64,000 nt of DNA from Enterobacter pseudoroggenkampii (lineage in GTDB: Bacteria; Pseudomonadota; Gammaproteobacteria; Enterobacterales; Enterobacteriaceae), in NCBI RefSeq assembly GCF_026420145.1, contig NZ_JAPMLV010000001.1, positions 496,001-560,000 on the forward strand, given 5' to 3'. The notes under the pieces were generated by a model, which made no database searches, was not told the DNA's origin, and saw only the letters and a program-made list of their open reading frames with translations. Positions 1 to 10,597 of the stretch are shown here, in pieces (positions within the stretch are counted from its first letter, which is position 1; the number at the start of each line of letters is the position of its first letter). Both the position numbers and the translations under genes were made by a program.

Positions 1-426
1 CCCGGGCGTTTTAACGTGGGGACCGAATACAGCTGGCTGGCGGAACGCGATGAAGACGGCGCAGTTGTCACCTTCACTGGCAAAGTGCGCAACCACAACC
101 TCGGCGACAGCGTGAAGGCGCTGACGCTGGAGCATTATCCCGGCATGACGGAGAAGTCGCTGGCGGAGATTGTTGGCGAGGCGCGGGGCCGCTGGCCGCT
201 CGGCCGCGTCACGGTGATTCACCGCATCGGCGAGATGTGGCCCGGCGAGGAGATTGTCTTCGTCGGGGTGACCAGCGCGCACCGCGGCAGCGCGTTTGCC
301 GCCGGGGAGTTCATTATGGATTACCTCAAAACCAGGGCGCCGTTCTGGAAGCGCGAAGCCACGCCGGAGGGTGACCGCTGGGTAGAATCTCGCGACAGCG
401 ATAAACAAGCCGCCAGCCGTTGGTAG
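1..426 (+). CDS. moaE: Molybdopterin synthase catalytic subunit MoaE (5' truncated by window edge)
   Basis: Large subunit of molybdopterin synthase. With MoaD it puts the dithiolene sulfurs into precursor Z (cPMP) in molybdenum cofactor synthesis in the cytoplasm. The reading frame is open from base 1 to the TAG at 424-426 and gives 141 residues, so about nine N-terminal residues lie outside the window (the family is about 150 aa). Seen: the conserved FTGKVRNHN segment, LEHYPGM, RWPLGRVTVIHRIG, and the C-terminal KTRAPFWKRE with the lysines that line the active site. The ATG-like GTG at 16 is internal. Gene order moaE then ybhL is as in E. coli. moeB and moeA, for the later cofactor steps, lie at the other end of the window. 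Confidence 0.96.
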   Translation, partial: PGRFNVGTEYSWLAERDEDGAVVTFTGKVRNHNLGDSVKALTLEHYPGMTEKSLAEIVGEARGRWPLGRVTVIHRIGEMWPGEEIVFVGVTSAHRGSAFAAGEFIMDYLKTRAPFWKREATPEGDRWVESRDSDKQAASRW

Positions 427-490
427 TCGGTTTACGCGGATGTGTTAATCTTAACGTGTGTGTCTACTTAAACTTAATCAGGAGTGAATC

Positions 491-1198
491 ATGGACCGAT
501 TTCCGCGTTCCGATTCAATAGTACAGCAGACCCGTAGCGGCCTGCAGACGTATATGGCTCAGGTGTACGGCTGGATGACGGTTGGCCTGCTGCTTACCGC
601 GTTTATCGCGTGGTATGCGGCGAACACGCCGGAGCTGATGATGTTTATCTTCTCCAGTAAGATCACCTTCTTTGGGCTGATTATCGCGCAGCTGGCGCTG
701 GTGTTTGTGCTTTCGGGTCTGGTGCAAAAGCTGAGTGCCGGAATGGCGACCACGCTGTTTATGCTCTATTCGGCGCTGACCGGGCTGACGCTCTCCAGTA
801 TTTTCATCGTCTACACCTACTCCTCCATCGCCAGCACTTTTGTGGTCACCGGCGGGATGTTTGGCGCGATGAGCCTGTACGGTTACACCACGAAGCGCGA
901 TCTGAGCGGCTTCGGCAGCATGCTGTTTATGGGGCTGATCGGGATTGTGCTGGCGTCGCTGGTGAACCTGTGGCTGAAGAGCGAAGCGCTGATGTGGGCC
1001 GTGACCTACATCGGGGTGGTGATCTTCGTTGGATTGACGGCGTATGACACCCAGAAGCTGAAAAACATCGGCGAGCAGATTGACGTGCGCGACAGCTCGA
1101 ACCTGCGCAAATACGCGATCCTGGGCGCCCTGACGCTGTATCTGGACTTCATCAACCTGTTCCTGATGCTGCTGCGTATTTTCGGCAACCGTCGTTAA
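491..1198 (+). CDS. ybhL: Bax inhibitor-1 family inner membrane protein YbhL
   Basis: Predicted seven-helix inner membrane protein of the Bax inhibitor-1/TMBIM family; related proteins are pH-sensitive calcium leak channels, but the bacterial role is not established. The 235-aa product has hydrophobic segments throughout and the family-typical C-terminal helices with TAYDTQKL and the ending LFLMLLRIFGNRR. Start ATG at 491 follows an AGGAG ribosome site eight bases upstream. It follows moaE by 64 bp and may be partly cotranscribed. E. coli has ybhM, a paralogue, directly downstream; here that gene is absent and the space holds paired REP elements. Confidence 0.95.
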   Translation: MDRFPRSDSIVQQTRSGLQTYMAQVYGWMTVGLLLTAFIAWYAANTPELMMFIFSSKITFFGLIIAQLALVFVLSGLVQKLSAGMATTLFMLYSALTGLTLSSIFIVYTYSSIASTFVVTGGMFGAMSLYGYTTKRDLSGFGSMLFMGLIGIVLASLVNLWLKSEALMWAVTYIGVVIFVGLTAYDTQKLKNIGEQIDVRDSSNLRKYAILGALTLYLDFINLFLMLLRIFGNRR

Positions 1199-1207
1199 GG
1201 TTGCTTT

Positions 1208-1283
1208 GCCGGGTGGCGGCTTCGCCTTACCCGGCCTACGAAGCGCGAACCGTAGGTCGGGTAAGGCGAAGCCGCCACCCGAC
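1208..1283. repeat. Paired REP elements (BIME) between ybhL and ybhN
   Basis: Two inverted copies of a REP-type unit face each other: GCCGGGTGGCGGCTTCGCC continuing through CCCGGCCTACG (1208-1240), and its reverse complement (1252-1283). They sit between convergent ybhL and ybhN, where such elements limit read-through and stabilise mRNA 3' ends. The same unit recurs at 23311 and 47609, and in a variant at 59285. Confidence 0.85.
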
Positions 1284-1287
1284 TTAT

Positions 1288-2250
1288 TCACTTCGCTAGC
1301 ATCCTCTCATTCTTCGCCCGCAGCTTTTTCGCCCGACTTTCCAGCACCAGATAGCAGATCGTTGCCAGCGCCAGCGGCAGGAAGTAATACAGCATGCGGT
1401 ACGCCAGCAGGGCGGCGATAATCGTTCCCTGAGAAACATGCTCCCCGGCCAGCAGGGCAATAAACACCGCCTCCAGCACGCCGATCCCCGCCGGAATATG
1501 CACAATCACGCCCGCAATACTGCTCACCAGCAGCACGCCCAGCACGAAGAAGTAGTTTACGTCCTCGCCAATCAGCAGCCAGATGATGGCTCCCATCGCC
1601 ATCCAGTTAGCGCTGGAAACCGCCATCTGCAGCACCGCAAACTTCCACGAGGGCAGGACCAGCTTTTGCCCTTTAATGGTCATATGACGGCGTCTGGCAA
1701 AGGCGCAGGCCCAGAGATAAACGGCGATAATCAGCAGCAGTACGATGCCCAGAATGCGCAGCGTAGCCTCATCGATATACCAGTGCGCGGGCAACTGCAC
1801 CACGCCGATGGTGAAGATCACCCCGCCGAGCAGAATATAGCCCAGCCAGTTAGTGGTGATGCTTAACGAGAAAATGCGCGTGATGGTTCCGCCCGGCAGG
1901 CCAAGGCGCGAATAAAGGCGATAGCGCATGCCAATGCCGCCGACCCAGGTACTCAGCGTCAGGTTAAAGGCGTAGCAGATAAACGACACCAGCATTACCT
2001 GACGTTTGGCCAGCTTGTGGCCGCAGTAAGCGCGGCCCAGCAGGTCATAGCAGCCGTACATCAGGTAGCTCACGATAACCAGCCCCACAGCGCCCAGCAG
2101 CACCATCCGGTTATAGTTGCGGATGACCTTCCACACCTCTTCCCAGTCAACTTTCTGCGCGTAGACCACCAGCAGAACCGCGACCGCAATAAAAAACAGC
2201 CAGGTGAGGATCTTTTTTGCCAGCCGCCAGCGTGGATGCGATTTCGACAT
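1288..2250 (-). CDS. ybhN: YbhN family inner membrane protein (UPF0104 / lysylphosphatidylglycerol synthetase TM-like)
   Basis: Multi-spanning inner membrane protein of about 320 aa with the flippase-like transmembrane domain shared with MprF and AglD-type proteins. Its substrate is unknown; a lipid-related role is inferred from the family and the operon. At least seven hydrophobic helices are visible, with AFNLTLSTWVGGIGMRYRLY and HIPAGIGVLEAVFI as conserved loops. The start is the ATG at 2250-2248, which overlaps the TGA of clsB in an ATGA junction. An upstream in-frame ATG at 2418 would lie deep inside clsB and adds non-membrane residues without homology, so it is rejected. Third gene of the ybhP-clsB-ybhN operon. 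Confidence 0.92.
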   Translation of the reverse strand: MSKSHPRWRLAKKILTWLFFIAVAVLLVVYAQKVDWEEVWKVIRNYNRMVLLGAVGLVIVSYLMYGCYDLLGRAYCGHKLAKRQVMLVSFICYAFNLTLSTWVGGIGMRYRLYSRLGLPGGTITRIFSLSITTNWLGYILLGGVIFTIGVVQLPAHWYIDEATLRILGIVLLLIIAVYLWACAFARRRHMTIKGQKLVLPSWKFAVLQMAVSSANWMAMGAIIWLLIGEDVNYFFVLGVLLVSSIAGVIVHIPAGIGVLEAVFIALLAGEHVSQGTIIAALLAYRMLYYFLPLALATICYLVLESRAKKLRAKNERMLAK

Positions 2251-3488
2251 CAGGGTTTGCCTCCGTCTTCCGCTTCTATGCGGTCCTGGGTTTCCATTTC
2301 GGGTTGTACCGGCGGGTCCACCTGCGCCAGCTTCGGCGTATGCGCCGGCAGCCAGCCGACCATCGCCGGGAAATGCCGCAGAAAGTGGAACACCACCACG
2401 CTGATGCCCAGGTTCCACCAGGTGCGTTTGGGAACCATGGACTCATCCACGCGCACGCAGTCGTTAACGATCAACGCCTGCAGGTTATCCCGCAAGGTCT
2501 GATTAAACTGGCGATCGTGAATGATCAGGTTGGCTTCAAGGTTGAGCGATAAGCTCAGCGGATCGAGGTTGCTGGAGCCCACGGTGGCCCAGTGATCGTC
2601 CATCAGCGCGACTTTGCCGTGCAGCGGTCGGCGGCGATATTCGTAGATCTGGACGCCGCCCTTCACCAGATAGTTATACAGCAGCCGTGCCCCGACTTTG
2701 ACGATCGGCATGTCCGGCTCGCCCTGCACAATCAGCTTCACGCGCACGCCGCGTCGGGCGGCATTGCGCATGGCATGCAGCAGACGATAGCCCGGGAAAA
2801 AGTAGGCGTTAGCGATGATCACTTCACGCTTCGCGTTGGCCAGCATCTTGAGATAATGACGTTCAATATCGTCCCGGTGCTCGCCGTTGTCGCGCCAGAC
2901 GAAAAGCGCCTGCGCTTCGCCGGGCTTCCGATTCTCTTCCGGGCGATGACGGCGTTTCCACCAGCGGCGAACGGCCTCTTTCCCCGGCAGGTTCTCCAGC
3001 TCAAACAGCAAGATGTCCTGCACCACCGGGCCTTCAATGCGAATCGCGTAATCCTGCTTCGCTTCCGGGCCGTAGTCGGACATATGCTCAGCGGAGTAGT
3101 TAATGCCGCCGACAAACGCCACCGTCTCATCCACCACCACAATTTTGCGATGCATCCGGCGGAAAAGGTTGGTACGCATACCGAACAGGCGAGGGCCGGG
3201 ATCGTAGTAGCGGAACACCACCCCCGCGGCGGTCAGTTCATTGACGAATGCATCGCTGAGGTCCGGCGAGCCGTAGCCATCCAGCAGCACTTCAATTTTC
3301 ACCCCGCGCTGGGCGGCGCGCAGCAGCACGCTGTGCAGCTGCTTGCCAACGTTGTCTTCGAACCAGATAAAGGTTTCGAGGATCACCTTCTGCTGAGCGT
3401 GATCAATCGCCTTAAACACGGCCGGGTAATACTCGTCCCCGTTGACCAGCAGCGTGATCCGGTTGCCTTCCTGCCAGGAACATTTCAT
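2250..3488 (-). CDS. clsB: Cardiolipin synthase B
   Basis: Phospholipase D superfamily enzyme (YbhO) that makes cardiolipin by phosphatidyl transfer at the inner membrane. The product is 412 aa, matching E. coli ClsB (413 aa). Two HKD motifs are visible: HRKIVVVD with His113 and HGKVALMD with His290, each followed downstream by the family's G/S-rich segment ([13 protein letters not shown]). No N-terminal membrane helices are seen, unlike ClsA. The ATG overlaps the end of ybhP by four bases and its TGA overlaps the ybhN start, so the three genes are translationally coupled. In E. coli YbhP stimulates ClsB activity, so the pairing is functionally meaningful. Confidence 0.96.
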   Translation of the reverse strand: MKCSWQEGNRITLLVNGDEYYPAVFKAIDHAQQKVILETFIWFEDNVGKQLHSVLLRAAQRGVKIEVLLDGYGSPDLSDAFVNELTAAGVVFRYYDPGPRLFGMRTNLFRRMHRKIVVVDETVAFVGGINYSAEHMSDYGPEAKQDYAIRIEGPVVQDILLFELENLPGKEAVRRWWKRRHRPEENRKPGEAQALFVWRDNGEHRDDIERHYLKMLANAKREVIIANAYFFPGYRLLHAMRNAARRGVRVKLIVQGEPDMPIVKVGARLLYNYLVKGGVQIYEYRRRPLHGKVALMDDHWATVGSSNLDPLSLSLNLEANLIIHDRQFNQTLRDNLQALIVNDCVRVDESMVPKRTWWNLGISVVVFHFLRHFPAMVGWLPAHTPKLAQVDPPVQPEMETQDRIEAEDGGKP

Positions 3489-4246
3489 AGGTGGATCTCC
3501 GCGCTGAGCGGGGCATGGTCGGAAAGATGCCGCCAGTTGAGGAGCGCCAGGGCGGTCGGGCTGCTGGCATGGGCATTTTTTACGTAGATGCGGTCAAGCC
3601 GCAGCAGCGGGAAACGGACCGGAAAGGTGCGCGCAGGCCTGCCGTTCGCCCGGGTGAAAATTTCCTCCAGTCCGGCCTCTACCTTTAACGGATGGTTTGC
3701 CCGCTGTCGCCAGTCGTTGAAATCGCCAGCCACTACCACCGGTTCACCTTCGGGAAGCGCGTTGGCCCATTCGGCCAGCATTTTCAGCTGCGCCTGACGA
3801 TGGGCTTCGCGCAGGCCCAGATGAACACAGCCGACATGGATGGGCAGTTCAAGATCGGGCGGGGTAACGCGGCAGTATAGCAGGCCGCGTTTTTCGCTCT
3901 CCCCGACGGAAACGTCGCGGTTTTCGTAATGTTCTATGGGATAACGGGACAGCACCGCGTTGCCGTGATGCCCTTCCGGATAGACCGCATTGCGGCCGTA
4001 GGCGTAATCACTCCACATGGTGTCGGCCAGAAATTCATAGTGCGGCGTGTCGGGCCAGTTCTCAAAGTGAAGCGGATGCACTTCGTGTGCGCCCATCACC
4101 TCCTGCAGGCAGACAATATCCGCGCTGACGGTGCGAACCGCGTCGCGCAGCTCCGGTAAAATGAAGCGGCGATTAAATGCTGTGAAGCCTTTATGAATGT
4201 TTATCGTCAGCACTTTAAGCGAGAAAGGCTGCATTTTTTTCGTCAT
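3485..4246 (-). CDS. ybhP: Endonuclease/exonuclease/phosphatase-family protein YbhP
   Basis: EEP (DNase I-like) fold metallohydrolase, 253 aa, the same length as E. coli YbhP. Motifs for metal and phosphate binding are visible: TINIHKGF near residue 14, CLQEVMG near 47 (metal-binding Glu), HLGLREAHR with a catalytic His, VAGDFNDWR with the Asp/Asn pair, and a terminal [11 protein letters not shown]. The substrate is not known. Overlap with clsB, and the known enhancement of ClsB by YbhP in E. coli, suggest a role in phospholipid turnover rather than nucleic acid cleavage. First gene of the ybhP-clsB-ybhN operon; no clear promoter motif was picked out upstream. Confidence 0.93.
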   Translation of the reverse strand: MTKKMQPFSLKVLTINIHKGFTAFNRRFILPELRDAVRTVSADIVCLQEVMGAHEVHPLHFENWPDTPHYEFLADTMWSDYAYGRNAVYPEGHHGNAVLSRYPIEHYENRDVSVGESEKRGLLYCRVTPPDLELPIHVGCVHLGLREAHRQAQLKMLAEWANALPEGEPVVVAGDFNDWRQRANHPLKVEAGLEEIFTRANGRPARTFPVRFPLLRLDRIYVKNAHASSPTALALLNWRHLSDHAPLSAEIHL

Positions 4247-4379
4247 AAGCTCCTTCCTGAGTGACTATCCCAATGAAAATAAAGTGTAGTCGGCGTCACA
4301 AAAAGATGCGGCGTTACGGAATTTTCCGTAAAGTGCGGTAGTCTGATTAAGCAGAGAAAAATCCTTCAGGAGAGAAGCC

Positions 4380-4790
4380 ATGAAGTGGCAACAACGTGTT
4401 CGTGTCGCAACTGGCCTGAGTTGCTGGCAGATAATGTTGCATTTACTGGTCGTGGCCGTACTGGTGATGGGCTGGATGAGCGGCACGCTGGTGCATGTTG
4501 GCCTGGGGCTATGCGTCCTTTACGGCGTCACCGTGCTGTCGATGCTGTTCTTACAGCGCCACCATGAAGCACGCTGGCGCGAGGTGGGTGATGTGCTCGA
4601 AGAGCTCACCACCACCTGGTATTTTGGTGCGGCGATGATCGTCCTGTGGCTGCTGTCACGCGTGCTGCAAAACAACCTGCTGCTGGCCCTGGCGGGTATG
4701 GCTATCCTCGCAGGGCCTGCGGTCGTCTCATTGCTGACCAAAGAGAAAAAGCTACGCAATGTTGCGTCTAAACATCGCGTACGCCACTGA
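4380..4790 (+). CDS. ybhQ: Inner membrane protein YbhQ
   Basis: Small inner membrane protein of 136 aa, orthologue of E. coli YbhQ, function unknown. Four hydrophobic segments are visible (about 16-38, 42-62, 78-98, 100-118), ending in a basic tail. The ATG at 4380 follows a CAGGAGAG ribosome site. Its 3' end overlaps the 3' end of the convergent ybhR by 39 bp. Confidence 0.9.
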   Translation: MKWQQRVRVATGLSCWQIMLHLLVVAVLVMGWMSGTLVHVGLGLCVLYGVTVLSMLFLQRHHEARWREVGDVLEELTTTWYFGAAMIVLWLLSRVLQNNLLLALAGMAILAGPAVVSLLTKEKKLRNVASKHRVRH

Positions 4791-5858
4791 GCCCGTCGTG
4801 GCCGCAATCACCAGTAGCGGCCACAAACTTCCCCAGACAATATCCAGACTCGCATCCTTCAGATAGATTTGTTTGGTGATGTCCGTAAAGTGCCGAATCG
4901 GATTTACCCACGTCAGATCCTGTAGCCATACCGGCATATTCTCGACGGGCGAAACATACCCCGAGAGCAAAATCGCGGGCATCATAAAGACGAATACCCC
5001 GATAAACGCCTGCTGCTGCGTCGAGCAGAGCGCCGAGATCAGCAGCCCGAACCCCACCAGCGACAGCCCGTAAATCACCATCGTGAAGTAAAACAGTGCC
5101 AGCGAACCGGCGAACGGGATCTGATAAGCAAATATTCCCACGCCCAGCACGATGGTGGCCTGGAAGGTCGCGACGATCAGCGCCGGAACCGCTTTGCCGA
5201 CGAAAATCTGCCAGGTAGCAAGCGGGGAGACCAGCAGCTGATCCAGCGTGCCCTGTTCGCGCTCGCGGGCGACGGAGAGGGAAGTGACGATCATCACCCC
5301 GATGGTGGTGATCATGGCGATCAGCGACGGCACCACAAACCACTTGTAGTCCAGATTCGGGTTGTACCAGTTGCGCACCACCAGTTCGCTGTTGTTAGGC
5401 TTCGGTTTGCCGTCCATCAGCTCCTGCTGGTAATCCTTCACCACCTGCTGCAGATAGTTGGCCGCTATCTGGGCGCTGTTGGAGTTACGTCCGTCGAGGA
5501 TCAGCTGCATCGGCGCGGTCTGGAAGGTATCCAGATTGCGGGAGAAATCCGCCGGGAACCGTACCAGCAGCAGCGCTTTTTGCGTGTCGATAGTGGGCTG
5601 GATCTCCTGCGGGCTTTTTAGCAGCAGGATGTGGGTAAAGGCTTTCGCGCGGGCAAAGCGCTGCGTCAGCTCAACAGCGTGTTTGCCGTTGTCTTCGTTG
5701 TAAATGGCGATGGTGGCGTTGGTCACCTCCAGCGTGGCGGCAAACGGGAACAGTAAAACCTGGATCAGCACCGGCAACACCAGAATGGCGCGGGTTTGCG
5801 GCTCGCGCAGCAGGGATTGCAGCTCTTTGCGTATTAATGTCCATAAACGGTGAAACAT
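4752..5858 (-). CDS. ybhR: ABC exporter permease YbhR
   Basis: ABC-2 type permease of 368 aa. One N-terminal helix (about 25-45) is followed by a large extracytoplasmic domain (about 46-170) and five more helices, with the typical [15 protein letters not shown] cytoplasmic motif near residue 200. Together with YbhS it forms the membrane part of the YbhGFSR exporter. In E. coli the system contributes to resistance to some antibiotics and has been linked to Na+(Li+)/H+ exchange. Last gene of the cecR-ybhGFSR operon, nine bases after ybhS. It ends inside the 3' end of ybhQ. Confidence 0.95.
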   Translation of the reverse strand: MFHRLWTLIRKELQSLLREPQTRAILVLPVLIQVLLFPFAATLEVTNATIAIYNEDNGKHAVELTQRFARAKAFTHILLLKSPQEIQPTIDTQKALLLVRFPADFSRNLDTFQTAPMQLILDGRNSNSAQIAANYLQQVVKDYQQELMDGKPKPNNSELVVRNWYNPNLDYKWFVVPSLIAMITTIGVMIVTSLSVAREREQGTLDQLLVSPLATWQIFVGKAVPALIVATFQATIVLGVGIFAYQIPFAGSLALFYFTMVIYGLSLVGFGLLISALCSTQQQAFIGVFVFMMPAILLSGYVSPVENMPVWLQDLTWVNPIRHFTDITKQIYLKDASLDIVWGSLWPLLVIAATTGSVAYAMFRRNIA

Positions 5859-5867
5859 GCGCGCTCC

Positions 5868-7001
5868 TTAATCTAACCGCCGTTTGGTTTTCATCCACGT
5901 TAACCCGATAAACATCGCCGCAGACGCCAGTAAAAACAGCGTGTTGACGATCAGCACCACCGGAATATTCCCTGCCAGGAACAGGCTCTGCAGCGTGCTC
6001 ACAAAGTAGCGCGCCGGAATCACGTAGGTCACGGCGCGGATCACGGCAGGCATGCTGTCTATCTGGAAGATAAAGCCGGACAGCATAATCGACGGCAAAA
6101 AGGCGGCGTTGAGGGCCACCTGGGCCGCGTTAAACTGGTTGCGGGTGATGGTGGAGATGAGTAGCCCCATCCCCAGCGTGCTGAGTAAAAACAGGCTGGT
6201 GATAAAGAACAGCACCACCAGCGAGCCGCGATACGGCACGCCGAGGATAAAGACGGACACCAGCATGCAGAGCAGCATCGCCAGCATGCCGAGGAAGTAG
6301 TAGGGAATAAGCTTGCACAGTAGCAGCTCGACGCGCGTCACTTCGGTTGAAAGCAGCGCCTCCATAGTGCCGCGCTCCCACTCGCGGGCGATCACCAGCG
6401 AGGTCAGAATCGCGCCAATGACCGTCATGATAATCGTCACCGCACCCGGAATAATAAAATGCTGGCTGATGGCGGCGGGGTTAAACCAGTAGCGCGTCTG
6501 CACGTCGATGAGTGGTTTAAATTCTTCACCCCGATCTTCCGCCCGCTGCATCTGCCAGAGCTGCCAGATCCCCTCCGCGTAGCCCTGCACGAAGTTCGCG
6601 GTGTTCGGCTCGCTGCCGTCGGTGATCACCTGGATCGGCGCATCGGTATTCGCCCGCGCCATATTGGCGGCAAAATCCACCGGAATGACGATCAGACCGC
6701 GAATTTTCCCGGCCTGCATCTTCTGGATCAGTTCCTGACGGCTGTCGCTGATGGTGGCGTCAATGTAGGGCGAGCCGGTCATGGCGTGGGTGAAGTCCAG
6801 CGCCTCCTCGCTCTGCTGCTCCAGCAAAATCCCGACCCGCAGCTTGCTGGAGTCCAGGTTAATGCCGTAGCCAAAGATAAACAGCAGCAGCAGGGGGATC
6901 ACCACCGCAATCAGCCAGCTGCTGGGATCGCGCACGATCTGCCGCGTCTCTTTAACGCACAGCGCGCGCACCCGGCGCCAGGAAAGGGCGTTACTGCGCA
7001 T
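5868..7001 (-). CDS. ybhS: ABC exporter permease YbhS
   Basis: ABC-2 permease partner of YbhR with the same layout: N-terminal helix (about 20-42), large extracytoplasmic loop, then five helices; the motif [15 protein letters not shown] is present. The ATG at 7001 is chosen over the in-frame ATG at 7007 because AAGGAG lies seven bases upstream of it (only one base from the other) and it gives 377 aa, the E. coli length. The start lies within the last codons of ybhF, indicating coupled translation. Confidence 0.94.
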   Translation of the reverse strand: MRSNALSWRRVRALCVKETRQIVRDPSSWLIAVVIPLLLLFIFGYGINLDSSKLRVGILLEQQSEEALDFTHAMTGSPYIDATISDSRQELIQKMQAGKIRGLIVIPVDFAANMARANTDAPIQVITDGSEPNTANFVQGYAEGIWQLWQMQRAEDRGEEFKPLIDVQTRYWFNPAAISQHFIIPGAVTIIMTVIGAILTSLVIAREWERGTMEALLSTEVTRVELLLCKLIPYYFLGMLAMLLCMLVSVFILGVPYRGSLVVLFFITSLFLLSTLGMGLLISTITRNQFNAAQVALNAAFLPSIMLSGFIFQIDSMPAVIRAVTYVIPARYFVSTLQSLFLAGNIPVVLIVNTLFLLASAAMFIGLTWMKTKRRLD

Positions 7002-8730
7002 GGGCATTCTCCTTATCCCAGTCGTGGATGAGGGTGATAAACGCCTGCTCCATGGTCGGGTCCGGGACCTCCTCGTCGGCGGCCTGGTTTTTCAGGTCGT
7101 CCGGTGTACCGTGGGCAATCAGCTTGCCGCGATACACCAGCCCGATGCGATCGCAGTACTCCGCCTCGTCCATGAAGTGGGTGGTCACCATCACGGTCAC
7201 CCCTTTTTCCACCATGCTGTTGATATGCAGCCAGAACTCGCGGCGGGTGAGGGGATCAACGCCGGAGGTCGGCTCATCCAGAAACAGAATATCCGGCTCG
7301 TGCATCAGCGAGCAGGCCAGCGCCAGCCGCTGCTTAAAGCCGAGCGGCAGTTCGTCGGTGGCGTGGGAAGCAATCGTCGTTAACCCGAAGGCGTCGCTCA
7401 TGCGGCGGATCTTCTCGTTCTGCGCCCGTCCGCGCAGGCCGTACACGCCAGAGAAAAAGCGCAGATTCTGCTCGACCGTCAGGTTGCCATACAGCGAGAA
7501 CTTCTGCGCCATATAGCCCAGATGCTGGCGCGCCTTGCCGGAGCTGACCTTCAGATCCATATCCAGCACCAGCGCTTTGCCGGACGTCGGCACCAGCAGG
7601 CCGCACATCATCTTAAAGGTGGTCGATTTTCCCGCGCCGTTCGGTCCAAGCAGGCCAAAAATCTCGCCGCGTTTTACCGCGAAATTGACGTTATCGGTGG
7701 CGGCGAAATCCCCGAACTTTTTGGTGAGGGATTTGGCTTCGATCACCGTTTCGCCCGGCGTGCCGTCCACCGTGTGCAGGATTGCGCCAAGCGGCGACTC
7801 GGACGTCCCCGCGCCGCCCAGCAGGTCGATAAACGCATCTTCGAAGCGCGGCGCCGTCTCTTCCATGTCGATCTCAGGCATGCCGGGCGCATGGCGAATA
7901 TCGTCGACGGTGGCCTCTTTTTTGAGGATTACCCTCACCGAGCGGCCCTGAATCATTCCGTCGCTGACCTGTGGCAGCTTGAGCACCCGCTGTAGCAGCG
8001 AGCGGTTGGACGCCTGCGGGCTGTGCAGCAGGAAGCTGCGCCCGGCCATGCTCTGCGTCAGCGTCGTCGGCTCGCCCTGATAAAGCAGTTCGCCTTCGTT
8101 CATCAGCAGCACGTCCCGGCACTGTTCCGCTTCATCGAGGTAGGAGGTGCTCCAGAGGATCAGCATCCCGTCGCCCGCCAGCTCGTGCACCATCTGCCAC
8201 AGCTCGCGGCGCGATATCGGGTCGACGCCCACGCCGGGCTCGTCCAGCAGCAGCACTTTTGGCTCGCCCACCAGCGTGCAGGCCAGACCCAGCTTCTGCT
8301 TCATCCCACCGGAAAGCTTGCCCGCCAGCCGGTCGGTGAACGGGCCGAGGGAGGTAAATTCCAGCAGGCGGGCGAAGGTCTTCTGTCGGGCTTCGCCGGT
8401 AACGCTGCGCAGGTCGGCGTACAGGTTCAGGTTTTCCATCACCGTCAGGTCTTCATACAGGCCAAACTTCTGCGGCATATAGCCGAGCATGGCGTGGAGC
8501 GCGCCGTCATCTTTTATCGGGTCAAGGCCCAGCACGCTGGCCGATCCTTTATCCGGCTTCAGCAACCCCGCCAGCATGCGCATCAGCGTGGTCTTTCCCG
8601 CACCGTCCGGGCCGACCAGGCCGGTGACATAGCCTTTCTGGATGGTGCAGTTCAGCGGCGCGACCGCCGGTTTGTCCATCCCTGCGAAGCGTTTGACCAG
8701 ATTGTTGAGCTGGATAACCGTATCATTCAT
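6991..8730 (-). CDS. ybhF: ABC exporter ATPase YbhF (two fused nucleotide-binding domains)
   Basis: 579-aa ATPase with two nucleotide-binding domains in one chain. Domain 1 has Walker [10 protein letters not shown] (about 40-48), signature LSGGMKQ (139-145) and Walker B LLLDEP (161-166). Domain 2 has Walker [10 protein letters not shown] (about 362-370), Walker B ILFLDEP (481-487), but a degenerate signature LPLGFKQ (461-467). The domains are joined by a linker of about 90 residues. It energises the YbhRS permease pair, with YbhG as the periplasmic adaptor. Its ATG overlaps the end of ybhG by eight bases. Confidence 0.95.
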   Translation of the reverse strand: MNDTVIQLNNLVKRFAGMDKPAVAPLNCTIQKGYVTGLVGPDGAGKTTLMRMLAGLLKPDKGSASVLGLDPIKDDGALHAMLGYMPQKFGLYEDLTVMENLNLYADLRSVTGEARQKTFARLLEFTSLGPFTDRLAGKLSGGMKQKLGLACTLVGEPKVLLLDEPGVGVDPISRRELWQMVHELAGDGMLILWSTSYLDEAEQCRDVLLMNEGELLYQGEPTTLTQSMAGRSFLLHSPQASNRSLLQRVLKLPQVSDGMIQGRSVRVILKKEATVDDIRHAPGMPEIDMEETAPRFEDAFIDLLGGAGTSESPLGAILHTVDGTPGETVIEAKSLTKKFGDFAATDNVNFAVKRGEIFGLLGPNGAGKSTTFKMMCGLLVPTSGKALVLDMDLKVSSGKARQHLGYMAQKFSLYGNLTVEQNLRFFSGVYGLRGRAQNEKIRRMSDAFGLTTIASHATDELPLGFKQRLALACSLMHEPDILFLDEPTSGVDPLTRREFWLHINSMVEKGVTVMVTTHFMDEAEYCDRIGLVYRGKLIAHGTPDDLKNQAADEEVPDPTMEQAFITLIHDWDKENAHAQ

Positions 8731-9718
8731 GTCGTTCCCCGCTGTTCACTTTTACGGTGACGGGCATGCCCTGGCGCAGGGCGTCATCCGCATCAGTCAC
8801 GATGATGCGCAGGCGATACACCAGGTCGGTACGCAGGTCCGGCGTTTCTACTGTTTTCGGTGTGAATTCGGCGGTAGGGGAGACAAAGCCCACCTTGCCG
8901 TGATACGGCTTGTCCGGGCGACCGTCGGTATAGAGCAGCAGCTCGCGGCCCGGCTGCATCTGGCCGAGGTTGGGCTCATCAATGTAGGCGCGTACCCAGA
9001 CCGGGCGGGTCAGGGAGAGGGTTAACACGGTGCTGCCCGCGCTGAGCATGCTGCCCGGCTCCACGGCGCGGGTCATCAGCGTGCCGTCAGACGGTGCGAT
9101 GAGCGTGGTGTCGTGCAGATCCAGCTCCGCCTGGGCCAGCTGCGCCTGCGCCTGTTCAAGGCTGGCTTTCGCCTGGGCGATATCCTGCGGGCGGTTACCG
9201 GTGTGGTATTGGCTTAATTTATCCTGCGCGGATTTCAGCGTTGCCTGCGCCTGGTCGCGGGACGAACGCGCATTTTCCAGATCGTTAGCGGAAATGGTGC
9301 GGCTTTTCCACAGCCCCTGCTGACGGGCGTAGAAATTCTGCGCGTAGTCATAGGCGGCCTGCGCCTGTTTAACGGCGGCGGCGGCCTGGGCGATCTCTTC
9401 GTCGCGATAGCCTGCCAGCATCAGGTCATATTGTGCCTGGGCGACGGACACGCCCGCCTTGGCCTGCAGCAGCGCATTTTCATAGGGCGCTTTGTCCAGC
9501 ATCCCCAGCGTCTGCCCGGTTTTAATGGCATCGCCTTCGTCAACGCTCAGCGCGGCGAGACGTCCGCCGACGCGGAAGCTCATGTTCACCGTGCGAATAT
9601 CCACGTTACCGTACAGCGTCAGGCCTTTATCCTGATGGCTCTGGTACCACAGCCATCCACCGACTCCGGCGGCAAGCAAAACAACAACCACCAGAATGAT
9701 GGCGACAGGTTTTTTCAT
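8723..9718 (-). CDS. ybhG: Membrane fusion protein YbhG (HlyD family)
   Basis: Periplasmic adaptor of the YbhFSR exporter, 331 aa. It has an N-terminal anchor helix (about 5-25), a lipoyl/barrel-sandwich half (about 30-75), a long alanine/glutamine-rich coiled-coil hairpin (about 75-200), then the second lipoyl half with [21 protein letters not shown] and a beta-barrel domain. Such proteins bridge an ABC exporter to an outer membrane channel, presumably TolC here because no channel gene is adjacent. Start overlaps cecR by four bases (ATGA). Confidence 0.95.
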   Translation of the reverse strand: MKKPVAIILVVVVLLAAGVGGWLWYQSHQDKGLTLYGNVDIRTVNMSFRVGGRLAALSVDEGDAIKTGQTLGMLDKAPYENALLQAKAGVSVAQAQYDLMLAGYRDEEIAQAAAAVKQAQAAYDYAQNFYARQQGLWKSRTISANDLENARSSRDQAQATLKSAQDKLSQYHTGNRPQDIAQAKASLEQAQAQLAQAELDLHDTTLIAPSDGTLMTRAVEPGSMLSAGSTVLTLSLTRPVWVRAYIDEPNLGQMQPGRELLLYTDGRPDKPYHGKVGFVSPTAEFTPKTVETPDLRTDLVYRLRIIVTDADDALRQGMPVTVKVNSGERHE

Positions 9719-10392
9719 GACTTCAGGCTCCTTTGCGTTAAGCCTTGCAGGATCAGATCGAGATGACAGGCGATCACCTCACCGATCTGCGCGGCTTTAT
9801 CCTCATCAAATTGTGTCCACCCGGTGCGTAACAGGATGGTTTCCCGGCCCAGACGGAAGGCAAGGATTTCACCCAGCAGGGCGTGGGTATGCAAAATTGT
9901 CGCGGTATCGTTGGCATCCCGCCCGGTATAGGCGGCGATCAGCCGGGTCAGGTGGGTATGCATCGGGGCAATGACCCGATCGTGTACCCGCTGATAGGCG
10001 GCAGTGGGGGAGAGCTGCTCGCGGGAGATAAACTTGCTCAGGTTGAGCGTATCGTCGTGGGTCAGCACGCGGATCATGTTGTGGCAGGCATTGAGGATCA
10101 GCTGGCGGATGACCTCGCGATCGGGCGACGGCTGGCTGAGCAGCGCGGTGGCCTCCTCGACGTGAGGGTGAAACTGCGTGCCGATAAAATCGGCAATCCA
10201 CTCGGCGCAGGCGAGATATAAATCCTCTTTCGAGCCAAAATAGTAGGTAATCGCCGCAATGTTTTGCCCGGCCAGCGCGGCGATATCGCGCGTGGTCGCA
10301 TGCAGCCCATACTCACCAAACTGCGCCAGCGCGGCGGCAATAAGCTGGTTTTTGGCCTGTTCACCTTTGGTTGTTGTGGGTGTTGTATTCAT
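9715..10392 (-). CDS. cecR: TetR-family regulator CecR
   Basis: 225-aa TetR/AcrR-family repressor, orthologue of E. coli CecR (YbiH). The N-terminal helix-turn-helix spans about residues 10-58 ([26 protein letters not shown]). The C-terminal ligand domain belongs to the CecR group. In E. coli it controls its own operon with ybhGFSR and the divergent rhlE, and affects sensitivity to cefoperazone and chloramphenicol. A perfect palindrome lies 15 bp upstream of the start and is the probable operator. First gene of the operon. Confidence 0.95.
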   Translation of the reverse strand: MNTTPTTTKGEQAKNQLIAAALAQFGEYGLHATTRDIAALAGQNIAAITYYFGSKEDLYLACAEWIADFIGTQFHPHVEEATALLSQPSPDREVIRQLILNACHNMIRVLTHDDTLNLSKFISREQLSPTAAYQRVHDRVIAPMHTHLTRLIAAYTGRDANDTATILHTHALLGEILAFRLGRETILLRTGWTQFDEDKAAQIGEVIACHLDLILQGLTQRSLKS

Positions 10393-10406
10393 GGCGGCAT
10401 TAAAAA

Positions 10407-10426
10407 TTAATCAATCGATTGATTAA
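10407..10426. promoter_or_regulatory. Probable CecR operator (perfect 20-bp palindrome)
   Basis: TTAATCAATCGATTGATTAA is a perfect palindrome 15 bp upstream of the cecR start, in the cecR-rhlE divergent region. Length and symmetry fit a TetR-family dimer site, and known E. coli CecR control covers both flanking units. Assignment to CecR is by position. Confidence 0.8.
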
Positions 10427-10597
10427 GATTATGCCTGATTCACGCTTACGTCGAGGGAACGCGGAGGGATATTTTATGCGCCACGTCACAAAAGCTGCTA
10501 CACTCCGCCCCTTCGCGACATTGTGGTTTTTGTCCTCCTAATTGTTATATCTCCCTGAAAACTACACCTGTGATGGTCGGGGCGGTTCGGAGTTTTT

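Noticed and set aside
515..1291. 258-codon minus-strand frame over ybhL
   Set aside because: Shadow frame; repetitive His/Gln/Arg composition, and it runs through the REP elements.
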